From Streptomyces sp. WMMC500 (GTDB lineage Bacteria > Actinomycetota > Actinomycetes > Streptomycetales > Streptomycetaceae), in NCBI RefSeq assembly GCF_027497195.1, contig NZ_CP114905.1, positions 6,769,001 to 6,833,000 on the forward strand: a stretch of 64,000 bases of DNA, in the 5' to 3' direction. A model generated the notes under the pieces. That model saw only the letters and a program-made list of their open reading frames with translations. It was not told where the DNA came from and did no database searches. The translations under genes were made by a program, and so were the position numbers. Positions 1 through 10,744 of this stretch are shown here, piece by piece (position 1 is the stretch's first letter; every line of letters starts with the position of its first letter).

Positions 1-2
1 AC

Positions 3-1667
3 GGGGTGTGGATCCGCTACGACCTCGGCTCCGTACAGACCGTCGGTTCGACGTCGATCGCCTGGCACCAGGGAGACACCAGGAAGAACACCTTCGACGT
101 GGAGCTGTCCGACGACGGACAGGAGTGGACGCCGGTCCTGTCGGGCAAGGAGAGCAGCGGGACCAGCCTCCAGCCGCAGAACTACGACTTCGCCGACGCC
201 TCCGCCCGCTACGTGCGCATCGTCGGCCACGGCAACACCTCCAACGACTGGACCAGCATCACCGAGACGGTCGTCCACGGTGAGGACGGCGGCGGCGAGG
301 ATCCCGGGCCGGGACCCGGCCCCGGCCGTACCGTCGAGGTCGCGGACTCGGACGAGTTGCAGGACGCGATGGGGGACGCGCGCGCCGGGGACCGCATCGT
401 CCTCGCGGACGGCGCGTACTCGATCGGGAAGATGAGCGGCAAGAACGGCACCGCCGCCGAGCCCGTCACCGTCGTCGCGGAGAACCGCGGTCAGGCGGTG
501 ATCGAGGACGGGCAGTTGGAGGTGCTCGACTCCTCGTACGTCACCTTCGAGGGTCTGAAGTGGACGAACAGTGACACGTTGAAGATCACCAGCTCGAACA
601 ACGTGCGGCTGACCCGCAACCACTTCCGGCTGACCGAGGAGGAGTCGCTGAAGTGGGTGATCATCCAGGGTGAGAACAGCCACCACAACCGGATCGATCA
701 CAATCTCTTCGAGGAGAAGCACGAGCTGGGAAACTTCATCACCATCGACGGATCCGAGACCCAGCAGTCGCAGCATGACCTGATCGACCACAACCACTTC
801 CGCAACATGGGTCCCCGTGCGGAGAACGAGATGGAAGCCGTCCGGGTCGGCGAGAGCGCGCTCTCCGAGTCGAGCGGATTCACGGTCCTCGAGTCGAACC
901 TCTTCGAGAACTGCGACGGCGACCCGGAGATCGTGTCCGTGAAGAGCAACGACAACGTCGTCCGCTACAACACCTTCCGCACCTCTCAGGGCGTGCTCTC
1001 CCAGCGCCACGGGAACCGCGGCTCCTTCTACGGCAACTTCTTCCTCGGGGAGGGGAAGGCGGGAACCGGAGGAATCCGGATCTACGGCCGGGACCACAAG
1101 ATCTACAACAACTACTTCGAGGGCCTGACCGGCTCCGGCTACGACGCCGCGCTCCAGATCGACGGCGGCGACGTGGACACCTCGGGCGCACTGAACGCGC
1201 ACTGGCGCGTCTACCGGGCGACCGTCGTGAACAACACCTTCGTGAACAACGTGTCGAACATCGAGATCGGCGCCAACTACGATCTCGCGCCGGTCGACTC
1301 GGTCGTCGCCGACAACGTGGTCACAGGAAGCCGCGGCAAGCTGTTCAACGAGGTCATGGAGCCGGAGGACATGACGTACGCCGGCAACATCGCCTGGCCC
1401 ACGGGCTCGGCGAGCGTCGGCGTCGACGTGCCCTCCGACGCCGTCAGCCAGGCCGATCCGCTGCTGGACGCCGACGGACCGGTCCAGCGCATCGGAGCCG
1501 GCAGCCCGGCCATCGACGGCGGCACCGGCGACCACGCGTTCGTGACCGACGACATGGACGGTCAGACCCGCTCGGGCGTCGCCGACGCCGGAGCCGACGA
1601 GCGCTCGTCGTCCGCCGTCGCGCGAGCCCCCCTCACCGGGGGCGACGTCGGCCCGAGCGCTCCGTAG
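3..1667 (+). CDS. PL6-like polysaccharide lyase with N-terminal F5/8C domain (5' partial)
   Basis: The gene is open at the left window edge, so the start and any signal peptide are missing. Visible residues 1-92 are the end of an F5/8 type C (discoidin) sugar-binding domain. A Gly/Pro linker (about 93-107) follows, then a right-handed parallel beta-helix with repeated N/H-rich turns. The stretch EIVSVKSND (Lys313) and SQRHGNR (Arg334) matches the catalytic Lys and Arg of PL6 chondroitinase B/alginate lyases, which cleave uronic-acid glycans by beta-elimination. The protein is probably secreted. It lies 123 bp before another F5/8C beta-helix gene and near a uronate-supplying polysaccharide operon, so an exopolysaccharide substrate is inferred. 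The exact substrate cannot be read from sequence. Confidence 0.85.
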   Translation, partial: GVWIRYDLGSVQTVGSTSIAWHQGDTRKNTFDVELSDDGQEWTPVLSGKESSGTSLQPQNYDFADASARYVRIVGHGNTSNDWTSITETVVHGEDGGGEDPGPGPGPGRTVEVADSDELQDAMGDARAGDRIVLADGAYSIGKMSGKNGTAAEPVTVVAENRGQAVIEDGQLEVLDSSYVTFEGLKWTNSDTLKITSSNNVRLTRNHFRLTEEESLKWVIIQGENSHHNRIDHNLFEEKHELGNFITIDGSETQQSQHDLIDHNHFRNMGPRAENEMEAVRVGESALSESSGFTVLESNLFENCDGDPEIVSVKSNDNVVRYNTFRTSQGVLSQRHGNRGSFYGNFFLGEGKAGTGGIRIYGRDHKIYNNYFEGLTGSGYDAALQIDGGDVDTSGALNAHWRVYRATVVNNTFVNNVSNIEIGANYDLAPVDSVVADNVVTGSRGKLFNEVMEPEDMTYAGNIAWPTGSASVGVDVPSDAVSQADPLLDADGPVQRIGAGSPAIDGGTGDHAFVTDDMDGQTRSGVADAGADERSSSAVARAPLTGGDVGPSAP

Positions 1668-1790
1668 GACGCGCGGCACGACCGGCGGCGGCCCCGGCCG
1701 CCGCCGGTCGTGTCCTCGCGACGGTCAGGCGACCCACTCCCGGGAGACGCACGTGAACATTCCGAACGCCCCGACAGGACGGTGACGACG

Positions 1791-3104
1791 ATGAGGAAAG
1801 GTTTATCGGTGAGACGCATTCTGACCGCCGCGCTGTGCGCGTGCACGGCGATCGGCTCGGTGGCGCTGCTCAGCCCGACGGCGTCGGCGGCGACGCTGCC
1901 CATCAGGACGGCGACGGCCAGCGCCGACGACGGCAACGAGCCGGCCAACGCGATCGACGGCGACCTGTCCACCCGGTGGTCCGGTGCCGGTGACGGCGTC
2001 TGGATCAGCTTCGACCTCGGCTCGCTCGCCACCGTCGACTCGGTGTCGCTGGCCTGGTACGAGGGGGACAACCGGCGGGCGACGTTCGACGTCGAGCTCT
2101 CTCAGGACGGCTCGGAGTGGTCGACCGCGCTGTCCCGGGAAACCAGCAGCGGCGCCACCAGCGACTTCGAGACGTACGACGTCGACGCCGCGCAGGCCCG
2201 CTACGTACGGATCGTCGGCCACGGCAACGACTCCTCCGACTCCTCGAAGTGGACGAGCATCTCGGAGGCGACCGTGGCCGGCACGCCCGGCGACGATCCG
2301 ACTCCGCCCGGGCAGTCCCTCGGCGTCGGCGGCGTGGCGACGCCGCCCGGCGCCATCCTCGTACCGGACCAGGACTCCCGGTACGAGATCGACTCCGGCG
2401 GCACGTCGTCCGCGCCCAAGGTCTACGACTGCCAGGGCAACACCGTCCGCGGCGGCATCCTCATCGAGGACGACCACGTGGTGGTGCAGAACTGCCGGGT
2501 GGACGCCGAGCAGCAGTACGGCATCTACTCGGACGACAACACCAACGTGACCATCCAGAACAACGACATCAAGGGCGTCGAGGGCCCCGGCGACCTGAAC
2601 GCCATCACGTTCTTCGGCGACCGTCACAAGATCCTCTACAACACCGCCGTCAACTTCGTGACCGGCGACCCGGGCGACAGCCACACCGACTTCATCCAGA
2701 CGTGGGTGTCCAGCTCGCACCCCATCGCCAGTGACGACGTGCAGATCCGCGGCAACAAGGCCGTCGGCCCGCCGAACCCGGACCGCGAGGACAGCATCCC
2801 CAGCATCCACCAGTGGCTGATGGCCGAGGACTACGGCCGCGGCGGGAACTCCGGCGGCAACACCGACGGGATGAAGAACTGGATCGTCGCGGACAACGAG
2901 ATGGGCGACAGTTGGAACCAGTCCATCAAGCTGGACGGTCCTGACCAGGTGGCGATCACCCGCAACGACTTCGTGGGCTCCTCGACCCGGGTCATGGAGG
3001 TCACCTCGGCCTCGTCCGGCGTGAAGTTCTACAGCGACAACGAGGTCGGCTCGGACTACGGATCGGTCGGCATGACGGTCACCCCGGGCGACGGGCCCGA
3101 CTGA
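1791..3104 (+). CDS. Secreted F5/8C-domain right-handed beta-helix protein
   Basis: The start at 1791 (MRKGLSVRR) is chosen over a further-upstream GTG because it begins a clear signal peptide: basic n-region, hydrophobic core and an ASA cleavage site near residue 33. Residues about 34-165 form an F5/8C domain close in sequence to that of the preceding gene (both share ARYVRIVGHGN). The remaining ~270 residues are a parallel beta-helix. I do not see the PL6 Lys/Arg signature, so it may be a lyase of another family, an epimerase-like protein or a glycan-binding protein. It is probably co-transcribed with the upstream lyase and is followed by a strong hairpin. The secreted location is well supported, the catalytic role is not. 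Confidence 0.8.
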   Translation: MRKGLSVRRILTAALCACTAIGSVALLSPTASAATLPIRTATASADDGNEPANAIDGDLSTRWSGAGDGVWISFDLGSLATVDSVSLAWYEGDNRRATFDVELSQDGSEWSTALSRETSSGATSDFETYDVDAAQARYVRIVGHGNDSSDSSKWTSISEATVAGTPGDDPTPPGQSLGVGGVATPPGAILVPDQDSRYEIDSGGTSSAPKVYDCQGNTVRGGILIEDDHVVVQNCRVDAEQQYGIYSDDNTNVTIQNNDIKGVEGPGDLNAITFFGDRHKILYNTAVNFVTGDPGDSHTDFIQTWVSSSHPIASDDVQIRGNKAVGPPNPDREDSIPSIHQWLMAEDYGRGGNSGGNTDGMKNWIVADNEMGDSWNQSIKLDGPDQVAITRNDFVGSSTRVMEVTSASSGVKFYSDNEVGSDYGSVGMTVTPGDGPD

Positions 3105-3119
3105 CGGATCCCGGCTCAA

Positions 3120-3152
3120 GGAGGGGGCGGTCTGTCTGAGGCCGCCCCCTCC
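3120..3152 (+). terminator. Hairpin terminator after the F5/8C beta-helix gene
   Basis: A perfect 11-bp G/C stem (GGAGGGGGCGG with its complement) and an 11-nt loop sit 15 bp after the stop codon. There is no T-tract, as is usual in high-GC actinobacteria. Confidence 0.8.
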
Positions 3153-3289
3153 GGCTTCATTCCTGTGCGTCATGTCGCTCACGAAACCCGGGCGCGACCT
3201 CTGGCAGGCTGATCTCCCCGTCGGAGAGCTGGCGTTTCCCCAGGCGTCGAGTCGGCTTCCGCCGGGGGATCCAGTGAGGCAACCAGGGA

Positions 3290-4945
3290 GTGAGTGCGCC
3301 GGTGCGGACAGGAACGAGGAGGTCGGCCGCGCTCCTCTGCCTCCTGGTGTTCGGCTGCGAGCTGCCCGAGCCCTACGTCCCGCCGGGCAAGAACTCCGGC
3401 GGCGGGTACACGTACTACGTCAGCCCGGACGGCGACGACGACCACGACGGTCTCTCCCCCGCGCGGGCCTGGCGGACACTGGAGCACGCCGACGGGGCGA
3501 GGCTCAGGCCCGGGGACCGGCTGCGGCTCAGGGCCGGGGCGCGGTTCCGCGGCGAGTTGACCCTCGACGAGAGGGACGCGGGAAGCGCCGAAGAACCCGT
3601 GAAGATCGAGTCGTACGGCAAGGGGCGCGCCACGATCGCGGCCTCCGGTGGCACGGGGATCTCCGTCCACAACACGGCCGGTGTCGAGATCCGCGATCTC
3701 AACCTGGTGGGGGACCGGGCATCGTTCAGGAAGCGGCCCGGCATCAATTTCTTCGCCGACGCGCCGGACGGCGGGAAACTGGAGAACGTCGCCGTGTCCG
3801 GCGTCGACGTCTCGCACTTCAGGACCGGGATCGGCATCGGCGCCGGAAAGGGCACCTCGGGATTCCGGGACGTGCGGATCAGCAACTCCACGGTGCGTGA
3901 CAACAAGGACGCCGGCCTTTCCGCGTACGGGCCCGACTTCGACGCCGGTGATCCGGCGTACGCGCACGAGCGGGTGACCGTGTTCCGCGTCAGGGCCTAC
4001 GGAAACGACGGCGATCCGGCTGCCCACGGCCGCAACACCGGCAGCGGCATCATTCTCGGCAGCATCCGCGGGGGGAAGGTGCAGCGGGCGGTCGCGCACG
4101 ACAACGGGTCGAAGTCGTCCGCCGAGGCTCTGGAAGGGCCGGAGGGCATCTGGACCTACGACTCGACCCGCATGGTCATCGAGAACAGCGTCGCGTACGC
4201 CAACCACACCGGCTCGCGCTCCGACGGCGGCGGGTTCGGCCTGGACAACAACGTGTCCTCCTCGGTCCTCCAGTACAACCTGTCCTACGGGAACGACGGC
4301 CCCGGCTACCTGGTCTACTCGGCCGCCGACAACCGTGCGCAGAAGGACAACACCGTCCGCTTCAACCTCAGCGGGGGCGACTCCGGAAAGCTCTCCATGT
4401 ACGGCGGAATCGTGGCGTACGGGAAGAGAGTCCAGGACGTGGACATCTACCACAACACCGTGGTGCAGACCGGCGGCGGTGCCGTTCGGGCGCCGGCCCT
4501 CCGGCTGCAGGAGGGACTCACGGGCGCCCGGGTGTACAACAACATCTTCGTCACGGACGGAGCCCCGCTGGTCGATTCGTCCACGCCGTACCCGCCCGCG
4601 AAGGTGCGGTTCCGGGGCAACACCTACTTCAGCACCGGTCAGTGGGCCCTGCGGTGGGGTGCCGGAACGTACGACGCGCTGAGCGGGTGGCGCGGGGGCA
4701 CCGGCCAGGAAGTCCTGGACTCCGCGCCGACCGGGACGACCGGGGACCCCTGCCTCCCGGGGGCGGCGGCCCCGATCACGAGCGTGGCCGGGGCCGCCCG
4801 GATGGTGCCGGCGTGCGCCGACGGGGTGGCGGGTGCGGTGGACCTGGAGTCACTCGGCGTCGACCCCGGCCCCGTGGACTACTTCGGGGAGAGGCTCAGC
4901 GAGTCGGTGTCGAGCGGAGCGGCGCAGCCGGAGCCGGAGCCGTGA
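3290..4945 (+). CDS. Right-handed beta-helix (lipo)protein
   Basis: A 551-residue protein with a basic N-terminus, a hydrophobic stretch and a cysteine at about residue 23 (LVFGC). This resembles a lipobox, although Phe at -2 is unusual, so lipoprotein anchoring is likely but not certain. The mature part opens with YYVSPDGDDDHDG...AWRTL, typical of secreted parallel beta-helix glycan-acting proteins, followed by many N-x-V/I turns. An in-frame GTG at 3302 is an equally plausible start with better Shine-Dalgarno spacing. Its last 67 bp overlap the 3' end of the convergent UDP-glucose dehydrogenase gene. Together with the two upstream beta-helix genes it looks like the degradation/modification side of the exopolysaccharide island. 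No catalytic residues were recognised. Confidence 0.75.
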   Translation: MSAPVRTGTRRSAALLCLLVFGCELPEPYVPPGKNSGGGYTYYVSPDGDDDHDGLSPARAWRTLEHADGARLRPGDRLRLRAGARFRGELTLDERDAGSAEEPVKIESYGKGRATIAASGGTGISVHNTAGVEIRDLNLVGDRASFRKRPGINFFADAPDGGKLENVAVSGVDVSHFRTGIGIGAGKGTSGFRDVRISNSTVRDNKDAGLSAYGPDFDAGDPAYAHERVTVFRVRAYGNDGDPAAHGRNTGSGIILGSIRGGKVQRAVAHDNGSKSSAEALEGPEGIWTYDSTRMVIENSVAYANHTGSRSDGGGFGLDNNVSSSVLQYNLSYGNDGPGYLVYSAADNRAQKDNTVRFNLSGGDSGKLSMYGGIVAYGKRVQDVDIYHNTVVQTGGGAVRAPALRLQEGLTGARVYNNIFVTDGAPLVDSSTPYPPAKVRFRGNTYFSTGQWALRWGAGTYDALSGWRGGTGQEVLDSAPTGTTGDPCLPGAAAPITSVAGAARMVPACADGVAGAVDLESLGVDPGPVDYFGERLSESVSSGAAQPEPEP

Positions 4946-6294
4946 GGGATGATCACGCGCGCGGGCGGGCGGCCGGTGTCCGGCGCCGGCCGGCCGAGCG
5001 CCCGCACGGTCCAGCCGGCGGCGCGCCACAGGTCCGCGTCGAGGCCGTTGCGTGCGTCCAGGATCCTCGGCTCCCGCACGACCGCCGCCAGCGCGACGGG
5101 ATCGAGGTCGCGGTAGTGACTCCACTCGGTCAGGTGCAGCACCACGTCGGCGCCCCGGCACGCCGCGGTCACGTCGGCGGCGTACCGCAGGGCGGGCAGG
5201 AGCGCCCGGGCGTTGTCCAGCCCCTGCGGGTCGTGGACGTGCACCTCGGCACCCTCGTCGTGGGCGGCCGCGGCGACGGTGAGTGCGGGTGAGTCGCGTA
5301 CGTCGTCGCTGTCCGGCTTGAACGTCGCGCCGAGAACCGCCACCCGGCGGTCGGTGAACGTGCCGCCGGCCAGGTCCCTGGCGATGTCGACGGTGCGCCG
5401 GCGCTGCCGCATGTTGATCTCGTCGATCTCCCGCAGGAACGCCACCGCCGGGCCCACGCCGAGTTCCCCGGCGCGGGCGGTGAAGGCCCGGATGTCCTTG
5501 GGGAGGCAGCCGCCGCCGAAGCCGAGACCCGCGCGGAGGAAGCGCCGGCCGATACGCGGGTCGTGCCCGATGGCGTCGGCCAGGGTGACCACGTCGGCCC
5601 CGGCCGCGTCGCACACCTCGGCCATGGCGTTGATGAACGAGATCTTCGTCGCGAGGAACGCGTTGGCCGCCACCTTGACCAGCTCCGCCGTCGCCGGATC
5701 CGTGCTGACGTACGGGACGCCCGCCCGCAGCATGGGCGCGTACACGGCTCGCAGCGTGTCGTCCGCCTGCCGCGAAGCGGCGCCGGCGACGAGCCGGTCC
5801 GGTTCGAGGGTGTCCCGCACCGCGAAGCCCTCCCGGAGGAACTCGGGGTTCCAGGCGACCTCGACGTGGCCGCCCGGGACGAGTTCGCGCAGCCGGGCGG
5901 TGAGCCGCTCCGTCGTCCCCACCGGGACCGTGGACTTGCCCACGATCAGGCACGGACGGTGCAGATGCGGCGCGAGGGAGTCGACGGCGGCGTGGACGTA
6001 CCGCAGGTCCGCCGCCTGCGCATCGCGCCGCTGGGGTGTGCCCACACAGACGAAGTGGACGTCACCGAACCCGGCGGCCTCGCGGAGCGAGGTGGTGAAC
6101 CGCAGCCGCCCGGAGCCGACGTTTCCGGCGAGTACCTCCCGCAGACCCGGCTCGAAGAAGGGCGGCCGGCCCTCGGCCAGGGCCCTGACCTTCCCGGCGT
6201 CGACGTCGACGCCGAGGACCTCGTGTCCGATCTCCGCCATGCACGCGGCGTGCACGGCTCCGAGATATCCCGTACCGATGACGGTCAAGCGCAT
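4879..6294 (-). CDS. UDP-glucose 6-dehydrogenase
   Basis: 471 residues, the usual length for the UDP-glucose/GDP-mannose dehydrogenase family. An N-terminal NAD motif VIGTGYLG (residues 5-12), the central GKSTVPVGTT and the catalytic-cysteine motif GFGGGCLPKD (Cys263) are all intact. The enzyme oxidises UDP-glucose to UDP-glucuronate in the cytoplasm. The start is placed at MRLTV because the Rossmann strand must begin there; the 40 upstream codons are not protein-like. It is the last gene of the minus-strand operon, 65 bp after galE, and provides the uronic acid substrate for the neighbouring decarboxylase and presumably for the synthase. The 3' end overlaps the convergent beta-helix gene. 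Confidence 0.93.
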   Translation of the reverse strand: MRLTVIGTGYLGAVHAACMAEIGHEVLGVDVDAGKVRALAEGRPPFFEPGLREVLAGNVGSGRLRFTTSLREAAGFGDVHFVCVGTPQRRDAQAADLRYVHAAVDSLAPHLHRPCLIVGKSTVPVGTTERLTARLRELVPGGHVEVAWNPEFLREGFAVRDTLEPDRLVAGAASRQADDTLRAVYAPMLRAGVPYVSTDPATAELVKVAANAFLATKISFINAMAEVCDAAGADVVTLADAIGHDPRIGRRFLRAGLGFGGGCLPKDIRAFTARAGELGVGPAVAFLREIDEINMRQRRRTVDIARDLAGGTFTDRRVAVLGATFKPDSDDVRDSPALTVAAAAHDEGAEVHVHDPQGLDNARALLPALRYAADVTAACRGADVVLHLTEWSHYRDLDPVALAAVVREPRILDARNGLDADLWRAAGWTVRALGRPAPDTGRPPARVIIPHGSGSGCAAPLDTDSLSLSPK

Positions 6295-6359
6295 GTGTGT
6301 GTCCCCTGTCTGGATGACTGCTGACTCCTGAACCGCCGCCTGCGACGGCGGTGGACGGA

Positions 6360-7382
6360 TCAGTCGGGGTAGCCCGACGGGTTCAGCTCCTGGAACTCCC
6401 ACGCGTCGCGGCACATGGCGGCGAGATCACGGGTCGTGGCCCAGTTCCAGGCCCGTGCCACGGCGCCCGGGTCGGCGACGAGCGCGGCCACGTCGCCCGG
6501 CCGCCGCGCGGTGATCTCGTACGGGATCGGCCGGCCGCACGCGTGCGTGAACGCCGCCACGAGTTCGAGGACGGACGTGCCCACCCCGGTGCCGAGGTTG
6601 AAGGTGCGCATGCCGCGCTCGTCACCGAGGTGTTCGAGAGCGACGCGGTGTCCGTCGGCGACGTCCCTCACGTGGATGTAGTCGCGGACCCCGGTGCCGT
6701 CGGCGGTGGGGTAGTCGTCGCCGAAGACGCGGAGCCCGGGGAGCCGTCCGACCGCGACCTGGGCCAGCACCGGCATGAGGTTGTCCGGCACGCCCCGGGG
6801 GTCCTCGCCGAGCAGCCCGCTGGAGTGGGCGCCGACCGGGTTGAAGTACCGCAGCGCCAGGACGCTCATGTCCGGCAGCCGCCGGCACGTGTCGGCCAGC
6901 ACCTGCTCGCAGAGCCACTTCGTCGTCGCGTACGGGTTGGTGGGCGCGGCCGGGTCCTCCTCGGTCAGCGGCACCGCGGCGGCATCGCCGTAGACCGAGC
7001 ACGAGGACGAGAACACCAGCCGGTGCACGCCGTGCTCACGCATGGCGGACAGGAGCGCGGTGGTGCCGCCGACGTTCGTGTCGTAGTACTCGACCGGAAG
7101 CTCGACGGACTCGCCGACCGCCTTCTTCGCGGCGAAGTGGATCACCGCGTCGAAGGCGTGGGCGTCGAACACCGCGGACAGGGCGCGCCGGTCCCGCACG
7201 TCGATCCCGTACGCCGCGGTGACCGGCCGGCCGGCGATCTTGGCGACGCGCTCCAGGGCCCGGGGCGAGCTGTTCGAGTGGTCGTCGACCACGACGACGC
7301 CGTACCCGTGCTCCAGCAGTTCGACGCACGTGTGGCTGCCGATGAACCCGGCGCCGCCGGTCACCAGCACTGTTGCGGACAT
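6360..7382 (-). CDS. galE: UDP-glucose 4-epimerase
   Basis: 340 residues, typical of bacterial GalE (extended SDR). TGGAGFIGSH near residue 8 binds NAD, and the catalytic pair is Tyr151/Lys155 in YATTK with the upstream SSSCSVYG serine. It interconverts UDP-glucose and UDP-galactose (or N-acetyl forms) in the cytoplasm. A good ribosome-binding site (AAAGAGG) precedes ATG 7382. It lies 51 bp downstream of the GT2 synthase gene and before the UDP-glucose dehydrogenase, so its product most likely feeds this polysaccharide locus rather than galactose catabolism; no other gal genes are visible. Confidence 0.9.
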   Translation of the reverse strand: MSATVLVTGGAGFIGSHTCVELLEHGYGVVVVDDHSNSSPRALERVAKIAGRPVTAAYGIDVRDRRALSAVFDAHAFDAVIHFAAKKAVGESVELPVEYYDTNVGGTTALLSAMREHGVHRLVFSSSCSVYGDAAAVPLTEEDPAAPTNPYATTKWLCEQVLADTCRRLPDMSVLALRYFNPVGAHSSGLLGEDPRGVPDNLMPVLAQVAVGRLPGLRVFGDDYPTADGTGVRDYIHVRDVADGHRVALEHLGDERGMRTFNLGTGVGTSVLELVAAFTHACGRPIPYEITARRPGDVAALVADPGAVARAWNWATTRDLAAMCRDAWEFQELNPSGYPD

Positions 7383-7433
7383 GGACGTACCTCTTTCGAC
7401 CTCGTCACGGGTTGTCGCGGGAGCGGGCCGGTC

Positions 7434-9319
7434 TCACCAGCCGATGACGCCTGCCAGGTAGACCGGGTACATCGAGAGAGCCCAGGAGAGCGGAACGAGC
7501 AGCGTCCCGGCGGCGATAAGCGGCAGGCCGACCGTGCCCAGCGCGTGCTGGACGCGCACCCCGGCCGCCCTGGCCGCCTCGACGGCGTGCAGCACCGCGA
7601 CCGCCAGGGCGACCAGCGCGTACGACACGGCACCGACGAGGCAGAGGAAGACGTAGCCCACCGCGGGACCGGTCAGCTCGCCGATGATGGCCGCGCCCGT
7701 CAGCACCGACGCGAGGAGGAGATGGGGGGCCACGAGCCGCAGGGGCAGGGGTTCGAGGCCGTCACGGCTCTTCGGCGTGACCTTGAAGACGACCGTCCTG
7801 GGGCGCAGCTTCTGCAGGACGGCCGTGCCCACACCCCAGACGACGAACGGCCAGCGCGACACGCCGAACAGCCAGCTCTCCCAGCTCACCACCGGTGCGT
7901 CCGCGGGACGCAGCAGGCCGCGCCGGCGCATCAGCACCGCCAGCAGGACCAGCCACACGGTCATCGCCCAGAAGTGGCCGAGGAACTCGAAGTAGTTCAC
8001 GTTGATCCACGGCAGCCCGGCGACGGCCGCCACCGGAGGCAGCATGAGTCCGACCGTCGAGGTCAGCGCCAGCATCGGGTAGTACGACAGCGCGAGCAGG
8101 AACCGCACGCGCAGCCGGCCGCTCAGCCGGCCCAGGTGCCGGGGCACCAGGCCCATCAGCATCACCGCGAGGCTGCGCGACCACTGGAACTCCTGTGTCG
8201 CCATCGCCGCGAAGGTGATCGGCCCGTCGCCGTGGGCCTCGGCGTCGATGGCGAACGCCCCCTGCCAGCCGGCGGAGTTGAGCAGGAAGGCGGTGGAGAA
8301 GTCCTCGGCCAGCTCGGGGCCGATCCCCCCGATGTCGCGCAGGGCCCGGGTGCGGACCGCGTAGTGGGAGCCGATGCAGACGGGGGCGAGTCCTTCGGAG
8401 TGCCCGAGCTGGACGGCGCCGTGGAACATGGCTTCCCGGTGGAGCCGGCCCCGGGCCGACCACGAGGCCGCCGCGTTGGCGTCGCACACGCTCGGGGCGG
8501 CCACGTATCCGACGGCGGGATCGGCGAACGGGCGGATCACCTCGGTCAGATACGTCCGGTGCGGCACGTGGTCGCAGTCGAGCTGGGAGACGACGTCGTA
8601 GTCGCGGTATCCCCAGTGGTCGTAGAAGTAGGCGAGGTTGCCCTCCTTGCAGCGCGTCCGGCGCGGCCAGGTGGCCCGGTGGTAGTCCGCCCGGCCGCGC
8701 CGGCACGACACCCGCACCCCGTTCGCCGCGCACCACTGAAGCACCTCCGCGGACGGGTCCTCGTCGCAGAGCCACACGTCGTACGCGTACGGGAAGTCCT
8801 GCGCCAGCATCGCCTGGAGCGTGCCGCGGGCCATCTCCCAGTGCTCCGACGGCGCGCGCGTCACCACGAACGCGGTGCGCACCCGCGGAACGCCGATCAC
8901 CGGACTGAACCTGCGCAGACGCAGGAGCGGGACGAGGAAGTGCACGGGCATGAGCGCCAGGTACATCAGGAGCGCGCTGTTCACGACCAGCCCCACCCAG
9001 CCGATCCGGTGCCCGGGCTGCAGCCACCACACCCAGAACCAGACCAGGCACCCCAGCCATCCCGTCACCAGCACCCGCACCTTCCACCGGTCGGCCCGGG
9101 GGAGCAGGGAGACGAAGCTGCCGGCCCCGGTGCGCCGGGACGGTGCGGGCCGGCCGAACGCCGGTCCGTCGGACGGGATGCGGACGACGTTGCCGTCCGA
9201 GAGCGCGAGGATCCGGGCACTCAGGTCTGCGTCCGGCAGGTCTGCGTCCGGACGAACGGGTGCCGTGCCGGGACCACCGGTCGCGACGGCCCGGCCCGCG
9301 GGTCCTGACTCCGCCTGCG

Positions 9320-9323
<4 letters not shown>
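7434..9323 (-). CDS. Membrane GT2 processive polysaccharide synthase (cellulose/hyaluronan-synthase-like)
   Basis: 629 residues. The N-terminal ~80 residues are cytoplasmic. Two membrane segments (about 83-101 and 110-134) precede a cytosolic GT-A domain with DED (187-189), DCD (249-251) and AEDFST (339-344, TED-like). The acceptor-site motif reads QEFQW (377-381) instead of the canonical QxxRW. About six C-terminal membrane helices follow. This is the architecture of synthases that polymerise and extrude a glycan. The ATG overlaps the upstream decarboxylase stop as ATGA, so translation is probably coupled. The polymer cannot be named; neighbours supply UDP-GlcA, UDP-xylose and UDP-Gal/Glc. 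It could instead be a non-processive lipid-linked glycosyltransferase. Confidence 0.85.
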
Positions 9324-10327
<1,004 letters not shown>

Positions 10328-10744
10328 GACTTTCTCCACGAATCAAGGAAGAAACGTCGGCTCCAGGGCCGGGGACGCCCCGCCCTTTCGCGGCGGAGGA
10401 GTTCCGGGAGTGGAGGCGGCTCTCGGTGAACCGCAGAAAAATCATATGGAAATAAGAAAGACCGTCCTCAAAGGGTGCGGGGCTTTGCTGGGCTGATCGG
10501 CCGTACGCCGGCGGGGCGGCCACTGCCCGCGATCGCCGTGCGGAAGCCCTCGGGGGGCACTGCTCCGCCGGCCTCCGGCTCACTCACCCGTGTGAACCGA
10601 CGCCGTGCGCGTCGCGCACGGTCTCGTGGAGGCCGCCCCTCGAAGAAAACGAGTCGTCAGACAGGGCGGTGAGTCGTAGGCTTCCTCGCGGTCCGGGAAC
10701 GATCACCACGGAGTGCGTCGACGCGAGGGTGAGGGACGAGCGAG
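10328..10744. other. Intergenic region between divergent genes
   Basis: The 417 bp separate the polysaccharide operon from the phosphotransferase gene. Apart from the candidate minus-strand promoter I see no gene, repeat or RNA. Confidence 0.6.
10441..10471 (-). promoter_or_regulatory. Candidate vegetative promoter of the polysaccharide operon
   Basis: On the minus strand a TTGAGG -35-like box (10466-10471) and a TATGAT -10 box (10441-10446) are separated by 19 bp in the only A/T-rich patch of this 417-bp intergenic stretch. It would give a leader of about 100 nt before the first gene. Confidence 0.5.

Noticed and set aside
1803..3182. 459-aa minus-strand frame opposite the F5/8C gene
   Set aside because: Arg/Val/Asp-rich shadow. 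The plus frame has a signal peptide and beta-helix.
6351..9308. A 985-aa open frame on the plus strand opposite the GT2, GalE and UDP-glucose dehydrogenase genes
   Set aside because: Composition (Arg/His/Gln/Pro-rich) and lack of any domain mark it as the mirror of high-GC coding sequence; the minus strand has clear enzymes.
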